64,000 nt of DNA from QWQI01 sp964608915 (GTDB lineage Bacteria; Planctomycetota; Planctomycetia; Isosphaerales; Isosphaeraceae), in assembly GCA_964608915.1 (NCBI GenBank), contig CAZSQA010000015.1, positions 67,902 through 131,901 on the forward strand, written 5' to 3'. How positions within the stretch are numbered: position 1 is the first letter of the stretch; every line of letters begins with the position of its first letter. The notes beneath the pieces are model-generated. The model saw only the letters and a list, made by a program, of their open reading frames with translations, searched no databases and had not been told where the DNA came from. This document shows positions 45,226 to 52,889 of this stretch, one piece after another. The translations under genes and the position numbers were made by a program.

Positions 45226-45968
45226 GCCAGGAACCTGTCGAAAAACCCGCGAAGCCCATGTCCGCCTCCGATCGCCCGCAAGTCACCGTCCTCTTCTTCG
45301 CCTCGCTGCGGCAGGCGACCGGCGTGGACAGGCTCACCGTCGCCATCGAGCCGGGCGGTAAGGTCGACGACCTGCGGCGAACTCTCGTCATCCGTTACCC
45401 GCACGCCGAACGCCACTTCGGCCACGTGCGCTGGGCCGTCAACGAACGGTTCGTCGCGCCGGACGAGCCCCTCAACGACGGCGACACCGTCGCGGCCATT
45501 CTGCCCGTCAGCGGCGGCGGCGAACCTCAGCCCGGCCAGGCTGAGGAAATCATCGTCGAACTGACCAGCGGCCCGATCGATTCGCAGGCACTGATCGAAC
45601 GCGTCTCGACCCCATCCTGTGGCGCCGTCTGCCTGTTTCTCGGCACCGTGCGCGAATTCACACAGGACAAAAAGACCACTCAGCTTGTCTATGAAGCCTA
45701 TCCGGAAATGGCTCTCAATCAGATGCGGGCGATCCTCGAAGAAGCCGCCGCCCGCTGGCCCGTTCCACGGCTCGGGGTGATCCACCGGCTCGGGCCGATG
45801 GGCCTGGGCGAAGTCAGCATCGCCGTGGCCGTCGCGACACCGCACCGGGGCGAGAGCTTCGAAGCCTGCCGCTGGATCATGGACACGCTGAAAGAACAGG
45901 TGCCGATCTGGAAGCAGGAGCACTGGACCGACGGCTCGACCGAATGGGTGCACCCGGGCACGAATTGA
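45222..45968 (+). CDS. MoaD-MoaE fusion (MoaX-like molybdopterin synthase)
   Basis: A 248-residue protein joining both subunits of molybdopterin synthase, which converts precursor Z (cPMP) to molybdopterin. Residues about 18-100 are MoaD (VTVLFFASLRQATGVDRLTV; NDGDTVAAILPVSGGG). The Gly-Gly that must carry the thiocarboxylate is internal, at residues 98-100. Residues about 105-245 are MoaE (GAVCLFLGTVREFTQDKKT; YEAYPEMALNQMRAILEEA; RLGPMGLGEVSIAVAVATPH; EQVPIWKQEHWTDGSTEWV with the catalytic Lys). As in mycobacterial MoaX, cleavage after Gly-Gly is presumably needed. It starts with GTG overlapping the ceramidase stop; ATG 45258 is an alternative. Confidence 0.93.
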   Translation: MSQEPVEKPAKPMSASDRPQVTVLFFASLRQATGVDRLTVAIEPGGKVDDLRRTLVIRYPHAERHFGHVRWAVNERFVAPDEPLNDGDTVAAILPVSGGGEPQPGQAEEIIVELTSGPIDSQALIERVSTPSCGAVCLFLGTVREFTQDKKTTQLVYEAYPEMALNQMRAILEEAAARWPVPRLGVIHRLGPMGLGEVSIAVAVATPHRGESFEACRWIMDTLKEQVPIWKQEHWTDGSTEWVHPGTN

Positions 45969-45971
45969 AAC

Positions 45972-46001
45972 GAAGAAAGAAGCCGGAAGGCTTCTTTCTT
46001 C
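45972..46001. terminator. Bidirectional rho-independent terminator
   Basis: A perfect 13-bp stem (GAAGAAAGAAGCC and its complement) with a GGAA loop, lying between the convergent MoaD-MoaE and zinc peptidase genes. T/C-rich sequence follows on the plus strand (CTTTCTTCTC), and the opposite strand is similar. Confidence 0.85.
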
Positions 46002-46037
46002 TCGATTCTGTTTCGTTTTCGCCTGGCTACCGAACGG

Positions 46038-46739
46038 TCACTCGTCGTTCGAACTACCACCGAGCAGGCCGAGGCGGATCAGGTAATAGAGCAGCGTGAC
46101 GATCGCCGAGATCGTGCCGGCGACATACGTCATCGCGGCGGCGTTGAGCACGCGGCCGACTTCGCGGTCCTCTTCCGGGCGCACCATTCCGGTCATCAGA
46201 AGCGCATTACGGGCACGGCGGCTGGCGTCGAATTCCACGGGCAGGTTCACGATCTGGAAGATCACGCCCAGCGAAAACGCGATGACACCCAGCAGGATCA
46301 GATTGCCCGCCTGCATGATCATCCCCGCGAAGATCAGAAGCATCGATGCGTTCGAACCGATGCTGGCGACAGGCACGATAGCGTTCCGCAGAACCAGCAT
46401 GGTGTAGCGGTTGGCGTCCTGAATCGCGTGGCCGGCCTCGTGAGCGGCGACACCCAGAGCCGCGATCGAATTCGAGCCGTAAACCTGTGACGAAAGCCGC
46501 AGCACCTTGTGCGTGGGGTCGTAGTGGTCGCTGAGCATACCGTCGACCGGTTCGATGGCGACGTTGTAGATCCCTTCGGCTTCCATAATCCTCTGAGCGG
46601 CCTGGGCGCCGGTCAGGCCGGACGAAGCGCGGATTTCGGAACCGCGCCGAAACGCCGAAGATACCTTCCACTGAGCCCAGCCCGCCAGCATCATCGCCGG
46701 TGCAAGCATCACGAAATAGAGGGGATCGAATCCGATCAT
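46038..46739 (-). CDS. YugP-like membrane zinc metallopeptidase
   Basis: A 233-residue membrane protease. An N-terminal span (PLYFVMLAPAMMLAGWAQWK) precedes the peptidase region (SSGLTGAQAAQRIMEAEGIY; DHYDPTHKVLRLSSQVYGSN). The zinc site is GVAAHEAGHAIQDA (HEAGH). Further spans follow (IVPVASIGSNASMLLIFAGM; NLILLGVIAFSLGVIFQIVN) and a C-terminal span near YVAGTISAIVTLLYYLIR. The adjacent motif VNLPVEFDASRRA is diagnostic of the YugP family. Length matches (about 225-235). The substrate is unknown; membrane-protein quality control is assumed for the family. Confidence 0.93.
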   Translation of the reverse strand: MIGFDPLYFVMLAPAMMLAGWAQWKVSSAFRRGSEIRASSGLTGAQAAQRIMEAEGIYNVAIEPVDGMLSDHYDPTHKVLRLSSQVYGSNSIAALGVAAHEAGHAIQDANRYTMLVLRNAIVPVASIGSNASMLLIFAGMIMQAGNLILLGVIAFSLGVIFQIVNLPVEFDASRRARNALLMTGMVRPEEDREVGRVLNAAAMTYVAGTISAIVTLLYYLIRLGLLGGSSNDE

Positions 46740-46876
46740 CGTCTCCGTTCCAGCCTTTCGATGAGAAGAGTCGCGGCAAGACAGACTTCCCGCATACGTC
46801 GATTATATGTGTTTACGACGCTCGACGAGTGAATGTTCGCCAGAACCCGCGGAAGATTCGAGCCTGGGCGAAACAT

Positions 46877-48049
46877 TCACGTTTCGGGTTCATTGCCGTT
46901 GGGCGACCATAACCCATACATCGTACACACCGGGCAGCCCCCGTCGATGACCGTTCCCTTCGGGGGCCAATCGGAAAAATGCCAGAAATCGGGCCAGAGC
47001 GACTCATTCCGACCGAACGAACGAACCAGTGGATTATGGCGATAAATCTGACTTTCACGAAGTTTGCGATCCGTATAGATCACGATTTTTCGCATTCTCC
47101 GGCGGGTCCTCTCCAGCGTCAGCCGCCGCTCTCTTGCCAGGTCGAACCAGGCCCGGTCACCTTCGAAAACTTTGCGATGGACTTCGAAAAGCCCCTGCTT
47201 TACCGCCAGTTCCAGCGCTTCCATCGATGCCGACGGCCGCGGGTTGACCTCCAGGAGATACCAGCGGCGTTCCCGGGCGTGGTGCACGAGGTCGAAGTTC
47301 CAGAGCCCCTTCAGGCCGAAATTCTTCGTAAGTCCTTGTGCAAGCTTGTCGAGATCCGGCATCGCCCGCCGTACGCAAGTGTCGTGTATCGGTCCCACAC
47401 TGCCGGCATAAGCGAAGGGCCTGCCCGGCGCGCCGCGAAGGGACTCGCACAGGCCGATCAAAACGCTCCTTTCGCCATCGCTGGCGACCGTGGCGCCGAA
47501 CGTCCTTCCCGGAATGAACTTCTGCCAGATTCCGAGACAACCCTTTTCGGCCATATCATGAATGCATGATGTGGTAACTCGATGTGCTCGCTGTGTCCGC
47601 CACCCGCCCGTGGTTTTCGCGGGCTTCCACAGCCATTGCCGCAATTTTCGGGGGCGGTCTTCGTAAGCCCTCGTCTCGGGAAACCGGACGTTCGATCCCG
47701 CTTCATTCATAGCCCGGGCAAGTGCGGCAGGATCCCGCACGGCCCGGCATACGGATGCCGTATTGCCCCACAGTGTCGAGCCTTGCGAGGATGCCTCGAT
47801 CCAGTCGGGCGCGTTTTCGAGCGGACCGCTATAAAGCCACGGCCGGTTTCCGACGATCGCACGGAACGCCTCTGGCGCAACATCCGGCACATGACCTTCG
47901 AAGCCGATCACCTGCCCCCAGCCGCTTTCCAGGCCAAATTCATCGTCGCCATAAGCGTCGAACAGGCCGGCATCAAGGCCCGAGCGGCGAACCATCGAGG
48001 CCGTGGCACGGGCCGCCGCACCGATGACGTAGATTTCCGGCTCGTTCAT
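46877..48049 (-). CDS. ATP-grasp family protein, probably linked to H4MPT cofactor metabolism
   Basis: A 390-residue protein. It starts PEIYVIGAAARATASMVRRS (pre-ATP-grasp Rossmann-like domain). The ATP-grasp region contains PRKLRQWLWKPAKTTGGWRT (Lys and Gly-rich loop), CLGIWQKFIPGRTFGATVAS, and the Mg-ATP strand LKGLWNFDLVHHARERRWYL followed by LEVNPRPSASMEALELA (E-x-N-P-R-P). It resembles the 'predicted ATP-dependent carboligase' group (COG2232-like), members of which sit in tetrahydromethanopterin gene clusters of methylotrophs and planctomycetes. Here fae and mtdB lie within 1-2 kb. The C-terminal 60 residues contain GGCPVCTMYG, perhaps a metal site. The exact amide-forming reaction is unknown. 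Confidence 0.85.
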   Translation of the reverse strand: MNEPEIYVIGAAARATASMVRRSGLDAGLFDAYGDDEFGLESGWGQVIGFEGHVPDVAPEAFRAIVGNRPWLYSGPLENAPDWIEASSQGSTLWGNTASVCRAVRDPAALARAMNEAGSNVRFPETRAYEDRPRKLRQWLWKPAKTTGGWRTQRAHRVTTSCIHDMAEKGCLGIWQKFIPGRTFGATVASDGERSVLIGLCESLRGAPGRPFAYAGSVGPIHDTCVRRAMPDLDKLAQGLTKNFGLKGLWNFDLVHHARERRWYLLEVNPRPSASMEALELAVKQGLFEVHRKVFEGDRAWFDLARERRLTLERTRRRMRKIVIYTDRKLRESQIYRHNPLVRSFGRNESLWPDFWHFSDWPPKGTVIDGGCPVCTMYGLWSPNGNEPET

Positions 48050-48064
48050 GCGAAACCCGATTCG

Positions 48065-48107
48065 AAAAAAGAAAAGCGTTCCGCGCCGAAGATCGGGCGG
48101 AACGCTT
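48065..48107 (-). terminator. Rho-independent terminator (minus strand)
   Basis: An 11-bp stem (arms 48074-48084 and 48097-48107) followed on the minus strand by TTTTCTTTTTTCG. It lies just behind the small exported protein gene and just before the ATP-grasp start, separating the two transcripts. Confidence 0.85.
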
Positions 48108-48134
48108 CGTGATTCGAAGTGGAGCCGGGTCGAA

Positions 48135-48458
48135 TTACTTGACCAGCTCGATCGCCGTGACTTCGACTTCCAGCTTGCCGTCTTTCTCGGCGCAGCTGCC
48201 TTCGATCTTGGTCTTGTGCACGCCCTGGCAGAGGTTCTTGTGGAACGACTTGCTCTTGTCGCCGACGAGGAAGTAGTTGGTCTTCTTGCCGTCCTTCTCG
48301 ACGACCAGAACGTTCTGACACTTGTCGGCGATGCCGAGCGAGCACTTGGCGCACTGGCCTTCGCCGGAGAGCTTGACTTCCTTACCTGCGGCATGAGCCG
48401 TGAGGGCCATGACGGAAGCGAAAGCGAAAACGCTCAGAAAGCTGATGATCTTCTTCAT
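48135..48458 (-). CDS. Small exported Cys-containing protein (DUF6370-like)
   Basis: A 107-residue protein with a clear signal peptide (MKKIISFLSVFAFASVMALT, then AHA). The mature domain has GEGQCAKCSLGIADKCQNVL, a strand pair VVEKDGKKTNYFLVGDK, FHKNLCQGVHKTKIEGSCAE and DGKLEVEVTAIE. The CAKC pair plus further Cys and His residues suggest metal or disulfide chemistry in the periplasm. Similar short proteins are widespread in planctomycetes and Bacteroidetes with no known function. The start at 48458 has CAGGAG about 11 nt upstream. It is divergent from fae across a 430-nt spacer. Confidence 0.85.
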   Translation of the reverse strand: MKKIISFLSVFAFASVMALTAHAAGKEVKLSGEGQCAKCSLGIADKCQNVLVVEKDGKKTNYFLVGDKSKSFHKNLCQGVHKTKIEGSCAEKDGKLEVEVTAIELVK

Positions 48459-48888
48459 CGATTCGTGATCTCCTGGGACCAGAGTACGTTGCCTCGTCCG
48501 GAAAAGGTTGGTTGCGAAAGCCGAAACGAACCATGGCCGAGGTTGAGAATCGTGGTCGAAAACTCTCGGACTTTCGGCCACCTTCGGCGCATTGTAAAAC
48601 AATGGCCAGAGATGGCAAGCGAAATACGGGAAGTCGGTGAAGCATCTCGGAATCGCTCCTGACCTCGCGATTCGTGCGATAGGGTGTTGCCATGGCGATC
48701 CGGTGGCGTTTATCATCGGCGATCGTTCCGGGAACCTGCCGAAGGCGACATCCGGTCTCTCCGATCGACGAAGCCTGCCTCCGCGAGCTTCGTGCTGATT
48801 ATCGACCGTAAACGCTCCAGGTTCCCGCCGGTTCCAATTCGTACGTATCTCGGCAACTGCCGAAATTCCAGGGAGTTCCGTTCGCAAC
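48459..48888. other. Divergent intergenic region upstream of fae
   Basis: 430 nt with no protein-like frame. It presumably carries the promoters and leaders of fae and of the divergent small exported protein. No clear riboswitch fold or -35/-10 pair was identified by eye. Confidence 0.4.
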
Positions 48889-49386
48889 ATGTCTATGTAC
48901 ATCGGTGAAGCACTTGTCGGCGAAGGTAACGAAATCGCTCACATCGACCTCCTGATCGGCTCGAAAACCGGTCCGGTCGGGGCGGCGTTCGCGAACGCTC
49001 TGGCGAATCAGTCCAAAGGTCATACGAACCTGCTCGCCGTGCTCACGCCCAACCTGGCCGTGAAGCCCGCAACGGTCATGATCACCAAGTTCACGATGGA
49101 AAATCTGAAGCAGGCCGTACAAATGTTCGGCCCGGCCCAGTATGCCGTCGCCAAGGCCGTGGCTGATAGCGTCGCCGAAGGCGTGATCCCCGCCGACCAG
49201 GCCGAAGACCTCGTCATCGTCTGCGGCGTGTTCATCCACAAGGCCGCCGAAGATGACGCCAAGATTCAGAAATTCAACTACGAAGCCACCAAGCTGGCCA
49301 TCAAGAACGCCATGACCGGCCAGCCCACGGCCAAGGAAATGGTCGAAAAGAAAGACAGCGTCTCGCACCCGTTCGGAGCCAAGTGA
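48889..49386 (+). CDS. fae: Formaldehyde-activating enzyme (Fae)
   Basis: A 165-residue enzyme that condenses formaldehyde with tetrahydromethanopterin to methylene-H4MPT. The sequence is characteristic: YIGEALVGEGNEIAHIDLLI (with the conserved His), GSKTGPVGAAFANALANQSK, GHTNLLAVLTPNLAVKPATV, MFGPAQYAVAKAVADSVAEG and VCGVFIHKAAEDDAKIQKFN, ending in MTGQPTAKEMVEKKD. Length is as in Methylobacterium Fae (about 170). The cytosolic, typically very abundant protein fits the strong hairpin behind the gene. GGGAG lies 13 nt upstream of ATG 48889; ATG 48895 is possible. mtdB follows after 184 nt. Confidence 0.97.
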   Translation: MSMYIGEALVGEGNEIAHIDLLIGSKTGPVGAAFANALANQSKGHTNLLAVLTPNLAVKPATVMITKFTMENLKQAVQMFGPAQYAVAKAVADSVAEGVIPADQAEDLVIVCGVFIHKAAEDDAKIQKFNYEATKLAIKNAMTGQPTAKEMVEKKDSVSHPFGAK

Positions 49387-49433
49387 GCAGGACCTTCAAC
49401 GTCCTCGCGAACTTTCCCAACGAAACAATCGAC

Positions 49434-49462
49434 GACACGAGTCGCCCTGCGCGACTCGTGTC
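49434..49462 (+). terminator. Hairpin behind fae
   Basis: A perfect 12-bp stem (GACACGAGTCGC and its complement) with a CCTGC loop, 48 nt behind the fae stop. It is followed by TCGTTCGTTTCG rather than a pure T-run, so it may be a partial terminator or mRNA-stabilising hairpin that favours fae over the downstream mtdB. Confidence 0.6.
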
Positions 49463-49570
49463 TCGTTCGTTTCGCAATGAGGCCTAACCCGCCAGACTTC
49501 TTGCTTTCGGACGACACCCAGACTACGCATTCGCAAAGACTTGTACCAAGGTCCCCAGGGAGCGAGTCCC

Positions 49571-50446
49571 ATGCCGGAACATCCGCCGCGAATTCTCATC
49601 CAGCTCGATCCGGACAAGCATCCGAGCGTTTTCGACCGGGTCGTCGCTGCCGATGCCGGTGTGGATCAGATTTTCTCTTACGGATCGGTCAAGCCTGAGG
49701 AGGTCGAGCCGCTCGTGCATGGAGCGATCTTCACACGCGGCTTCGACCAGCTGAAAAACACGGCAATTTTCATCGGCGGTTCGGACATGCAGGCCGGCGA
49801 AGTTCTCTTCGAAGCTGTCCGCAAAACCTTTTTCGGCCCTTTCCGTGTTTCGGTAATGCTCGACCCCAACGGCTCGAACACGACCGCCGCGGCCGCCGTC
49901 CTGAGGGTGATCGAAGGTGTGGGCGGTTCGCTGGACGATCACGACGCCGCCGTTCTCGCCGCTACTGGTCCCGTCGGCCGGCGAGTGGCCATGCTGCTGG
50001 CCGGTCAGGGAGCACGCGTGCGTGTCGGCAGCAGGCAGCAGGCCAAGTCGGCTGCTGTCGCCGAAAGTCTGACGGAAATGACCGGCAACCGGTACGTGCC
50101 CTTCGAAACGAGTTCGCAGGAAGCGCTCACCGAAGGCCTTCATGGCACGGAAGTGATCGTTGCGGCAGGTGCCGCCGGAATCAATCTGCTGCCGAAGGAC
50201 GTCCTCGAGAAGTGCGACCAGCTCAAGGTCGCGATCGACCTGAATGCCGTCGAACCATTAGGTATCGAAGGCATCAAGCCTCAGGACAAAAAGACGGACA
50301 GGGGCCAGTTCCTGGCCTGGGGTGCCCTGGGTGTCGGCTCGCTCAAGATGAAAATTCATAAAGCCGCAATCCGGAAGCTCTTCGAAGCGCCGGACCAGCT
50401 CATCGACGCCCAGGAAGCTTTCGATATCGGCAAAAGGCTGGATTGA
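49571..50446 (+). CDS. mtdB: NAD(P)-dependent methylene-tetrahydromethanopterin dehydrogenase (MtdB-like)
   Basis: A 291-residue enzyme oxidising methylene-H4MPT to methenyl-H4MPT, the step after Fae. It starts RILIQLDPDKHPSVFDRVVA and has VDQIFSYGSVKPEEVEPLVH, AIFTRGFDQLKNTAIFIGGS and FGPFRVSVMLDPNGSNTTAA. The Rossmann segment is VLAATGPVGRRVAMLLAGQG followed by RVRVGSRQQAKSAAVAESL. EVIVAAGAAGINLLPKDVLE and VAIDLNAVEPLGIEGIKPQD complete the family pattern. MtdB is favoured over MtdA by context, but NAD/NADP preference cannot be read directly. Start at ATG 49571, GGGAG 8 nt upstream. Confidence 0.93.
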   Translation: MPEHPPRILIQLDPDKHPSVFDRVVAADAGVDQIFSYGSVKPEEVEPLVHGAIFTRGFDQLKNTAIFIGGSDMQAGEVLFEAVRKTFFGPFRVSVMLDPNGSNTTAAAAVLRVIEGVGGSLDDHDAAVLAATGPVGRRVAMLLAGQGARVRVGSRQQAKSAAVAESLTEMTGNRYVPFETSSQEALTEGLHGTEVIVAAGAAGINLLPKDVLEKCDQLKVAIDLNAVEPLGIEGIKPQDKKTDRGQFLAWGALGVGSLKMKIHKAAIRKLFEAPDQLIDAQEAFDIGKRLD

Positions 50447-50506
50447 CCCGATCGCCCGTGTCGCAGGCGATACGAATTCGATGCATCGGGGACGACTCAA
50501 AAACGA

Positions 50507-50537
50507 AGGAACGCTCCGAACGAAGCGGAGCGTTCCT
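50507..50537 (-). terminator. Rho-independent terminator (minus strand)
   Basis: A perfect 12-bp stem (AGGAACGCTCCG and its complement, 7-nt loop) followed on the minus strand by TTCGTTTTTGAG. It terminates the very short basic gene at 50640-50729, and might also stop read-through from mtdB on the plus strand. Confidence 0.82.
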
Positions 50538-50639
50538 GATGAATTGAGATCGATAGCGATGGTCAGGGACGTGCGAGGCGCAGATCACAGCGAACGAACG
50601 GCCGGCGGAGGATATCCGCCGACTTCGATCGCTTACGGC

Positions 50640-50729
50640 TCACTTCTTGCGGTGACGGATACGGGCTCTCATTTTCCGCTTCTTCCGACCGACTTTCCGA
50701 CGCCCTTTGCCTCGACGGCGACTGGCCAT
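50640..50729 (-). CDS. 29-residue extremely basic protein, AURKAIP1/COX24-like ribosomal peptide
   Basis: A tiny gene with strong support: a near-perfect Shine-Dalgarno (GGAGGT) 4-5 nt before the ATG, a clean TGA stop, and a strong terminator about 100 nt further on. The product begins MASRRRGKGRRKVGRKKRKM and has 18 Lys/Arg plus one His in 29 residues, with no acidic residue. Length, charge and pattern resemble the short AURKAIP1/COX24 (mS38-like) or Thx-type ribosome-associated peptides annotated in many bacteria, including planctomycetes. It would bind rRNA. Ordinary length cut-offs would miss it. Confidence 0.8.
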   Translation of the reverse strand: MASRRRGKGRRKVGRKKRKMRARIRHRKK

Positions 50730-50841
50730 AGGACCTCCAAATGGTTGATGATCTCGTCAAACGACGCGTATTGAGTCTACAAGGCTTGTACGTCGTCGGG
50801 GACGTGCGCGCTTCGCGGCGGCCCCCAAACGGAAGTCACGT

Positions 50842-50871
50842 ATCATAATCCCCGACCCCGTCCGAACGCAA
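50842..50871 (-). promoter_or_regulatory. Possible sigma70-type promoter of the 29-residue gene
   Basis: On the minus strand TTGCGT (50866-50871) and TATGAT (50842-50847) are separated by 18 nt, about 110 nt before the start codon. It is the best -35/-10 pair seen in the spacer shared with the divergent MBL hydrolase gene. Confidence 0.35.
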
Positions 50872-51012
50872 GGCGAATGGTTCGATTTCCTCAGGCGTCA
50901 ATCCCGCACGGTCTTCTCGACACCATTGAACCGGCTGCGCTGATCCGTCATCATATTCCGAACCTTCCACCGGTTCCTCTCCATCCATAATCTCAACAAG
51001 GGTCATTCCGCC

Positions 51013-52095
51013 ATGATTCGACTGCGACGCTCCGCGATCGTCCGCTCTCTGACGCTCGCGGCATTCTGTTCTTTCCTGCCGTGCGTGGCGCCGGGACTTC
51101 CCGCCAGCGCCGCGGAACCTCTCGAGATCGTTTTTGTCGACGTCATGGGCGGAGCTGCGACGCTCATCAAAACTCCCGAAGGCGAAACGATCCTGATCGA
51201 TTCCGGCTGGCCCGGGCTCGACGATCGCGATCCGAAGCGTATCGTCTACGTTCTCAAGGAAGTGCTCGGCAAGTCACGGATCGACCACCTCGTCACGACC
51301 CACTGGCACACGGACCATTACGGCGGCGTGAAAGGCCTGGCCGATCGCGTCGAAATCGGCCGGTTCTGGGATCGTGGCCTGCCGGAAGATGCCGGCGTCG
51401 ATCCCGCCAACTTCCCCGACGGACCGAAGCCGGACGACAAGCTCGGAATCGCCTATCGAGCCGCCTCCAAAGGCAAGCGAACGGTCATCAGGGCCGGCGA
51501 TTCCCTCGCCCTCAAGGGAGGCATCAAGGCGACCGTGCTGGCGGCTTCAGGCAAAGTCATACCAGCGCCGGCCGGCGCGAAGCCGAACCCGCTGTGCGAA
51601 CATTCCCCCGGCGACAAGCCGAAGGACGACAGTGACAACGCGCTTTCGACCGTGATCAAATTTTCGCTGGGCAAGTTCGACTTCTTCGACGCCGGCGACT
51701 TGACGTGGAATATCGAGAAAAACCTGGTCTGCCCTCACGACCTCGTCGGGCCCGTCGATCTGTATCAGGTCACCCACCATGGCATGGACATTTCCAACCA
51801 CCCGACACTGCTCAAAACGCTCGACCCGACGGTCGCCATCATGAACAACGGCCCACGCAAGGGCGGTTCGGCCGCGACGATCAAGCTTCTGCGCGATCTG
51901 CCCAACCTGAAGGCCGCGTTCGCCATGCACCGGAATCACGGCCTGAGCGAATCCGAAAACATGCCGGCGGAATTCACGGCCAATTCGGACACGACCGGCG
52001 GCGAATTCATCCGTGTGACGGTCGACCCGGACGGTTCGAAGTACCGCGTCCGCATCGGGGCATACGGCAAAGAGAAGGAATTCGAATCGAAGTGA
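51013..52095 (+). CDS. Exported MBL-fold metallo-hydrolase
   Basis: A 360-residue protein with a signal peptide (SLTLAAFCSFLPCVAPGLPA, then SA). The metallo-beta-lactamase fold begins LEIVFVDVMGGAATLIKTPE, with the zinc motif HLVTTHWHTDHYGGVKGLAD (H-x-H-x-D-H) and ILIDSGWPG. Further ligands are likely in FFDAGDLTW and DLYQVTHHGMDISNHPTLLK. The arrangement (VDVMGGAATLIKT, VTHHG) resembles the ComEC C-terminal hydrolase group. The periplasmic substrate is unknown. Confidence 0.9.
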   Translation: MIRLRRSAIVRSLTLAAFCSFLPCVAPGLPASAAEPLEIVFVDVMGGAATLIKTPEGETILIDSGWPGLDDRDPKRIVYVLKEVLGKSRIDHLVTTHWHTDHYGGVKGLADRVEIGRFWDRGLPEDAGVDPANFPDGPKPDDKLGIAYRAASKGKRTVIRAGDSLALKGGIKATVLAASGKVIPAPAGAKPNPLCEHSPGDKPKDDSDNALSTVIKFSLGKFDFFDAGDLTWNIEKNLVCPHDLVGPVDLYQVTHHGMDISNHPTLLKTLDPTVAIMNNGPRKGGSAATIKLLRDLPNLKAAFAMHRNHGLSESENMPAEFTANSDTTGGEFIRVTVDPDGSKYRVRIGAYGKEKEFESK

Positions 52096-52187
52096 ACTTC
52101 CGACACGATTCATCGTTCTGCCGCCGGAACAGGTACGGCCTGAAGGTGAAGCCTGTGTCCAGTCATTCATGAGGGCATTCGAAAGTC

Positions 52188-52763
52188 ATGGGCCATCAAA
52201 GCGGCAAAGGACCTGACTCTCCATTCGCGGCTGAGAACGAAGTCCGGATACGATTGGTGAACCCCGGAGACACGGATGCGATCCGCCACGTCTTTCAGGA
52301 TGCGTTCGAAAGCCAGGGTGAAGAGATCTCCCGGCTTTCGATCGACCTCCTGTCGGACGAAACGGGCCGACCTTCGTTCGGTCTTATCGGTGAATCTGAA
52401 GGCGACACGGTGGGGTGCGTCATTTTCAGTGGCGCACACATTTCTGGCTGCGATCACATCACGGCCAGCATTCTGGCACCTCTTGCTGTCGTCAGGCGTC
52501 GGCAGAGAAAAGGTATCGGGCGCACTCTGATCGAATCCGGAATCAGGCATCTGGGCGAGCGAGGTACGGATCTTGTCTTCGTCCTAGGCGACCCAGCCTA
52601 TTATGGGCGGCATGGGTTCGGGGCCCGGCACCAGATCCAGGCCCCTTACGAACTGCCTTATCCCGAAGCTTGGATGGTTCGTGAACTTAATCCAGGAGCG
52701 ATCGAATCGGCAAAAGGCCGCTTCTCCTGCGCCCGAACTCTCATGGCGCCAGAGCACTGGTGA
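52188..52763 (+). CDS. GNAT family N-acetyltransferase (YhbS-like)
   Basis: A 191-residue cytosolic acetyl-CoA-dependent transferase. After an N-terminal polar stretch it has IRLVNPGDTDAIRHVFQDAF, a beta-hairpin GESEGDTVGCVIFSGAHISG, and the acetyl-CoA loop LAPLAVVRRRQRKGIGRTLI (R-x-x-G-I-G). LGERGTDLVFVLGDPAYYGR and HGFGARHQIQAPYELPYPEA are the hallmark of the YhbS/COG3153 subgroup. The acceptor is unknown. The start at 52188 is the only upstream ATG; the domain itself begins around residue 19. Confidence 0.9.
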   Translation: MGHQSGKGPDSPFAAENEVRIRLVNPGDTDAIRHVFQDAFESQGEEISRLSIDLLSDETGRPSFGLIGESEGDTVGCVIFSGAHISGCDHITASILAPLAVVRRRQRKGIGRTLIESGIRHLGERGTDLVFVLGDPAYYGRHGFGARHQIQAPYELPYPEAWMVRELNPGAIESAKGRFSCARTLMAPEHW

Positions 52764-52889
52764 CAGTAAGCGAGCCTGATTGAACACTCATTCAGTTTCG
52801 GTAGCCGAAACGGTAGGAATCGAAGGCCGATTCTCAAAATCCGGAGCCACGCGTAGAGGACCGCGGCGGACTCCGGATTCTTTCGAACA

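Noticed and set aside
50481..50774. 97-residue plus-strand frame covering the very short basic gene
   Set aside because: Low-complexity translation without ribosome site; the 29-residue minus-strand gene has a perfect Shine-Dalgarno and terminator.
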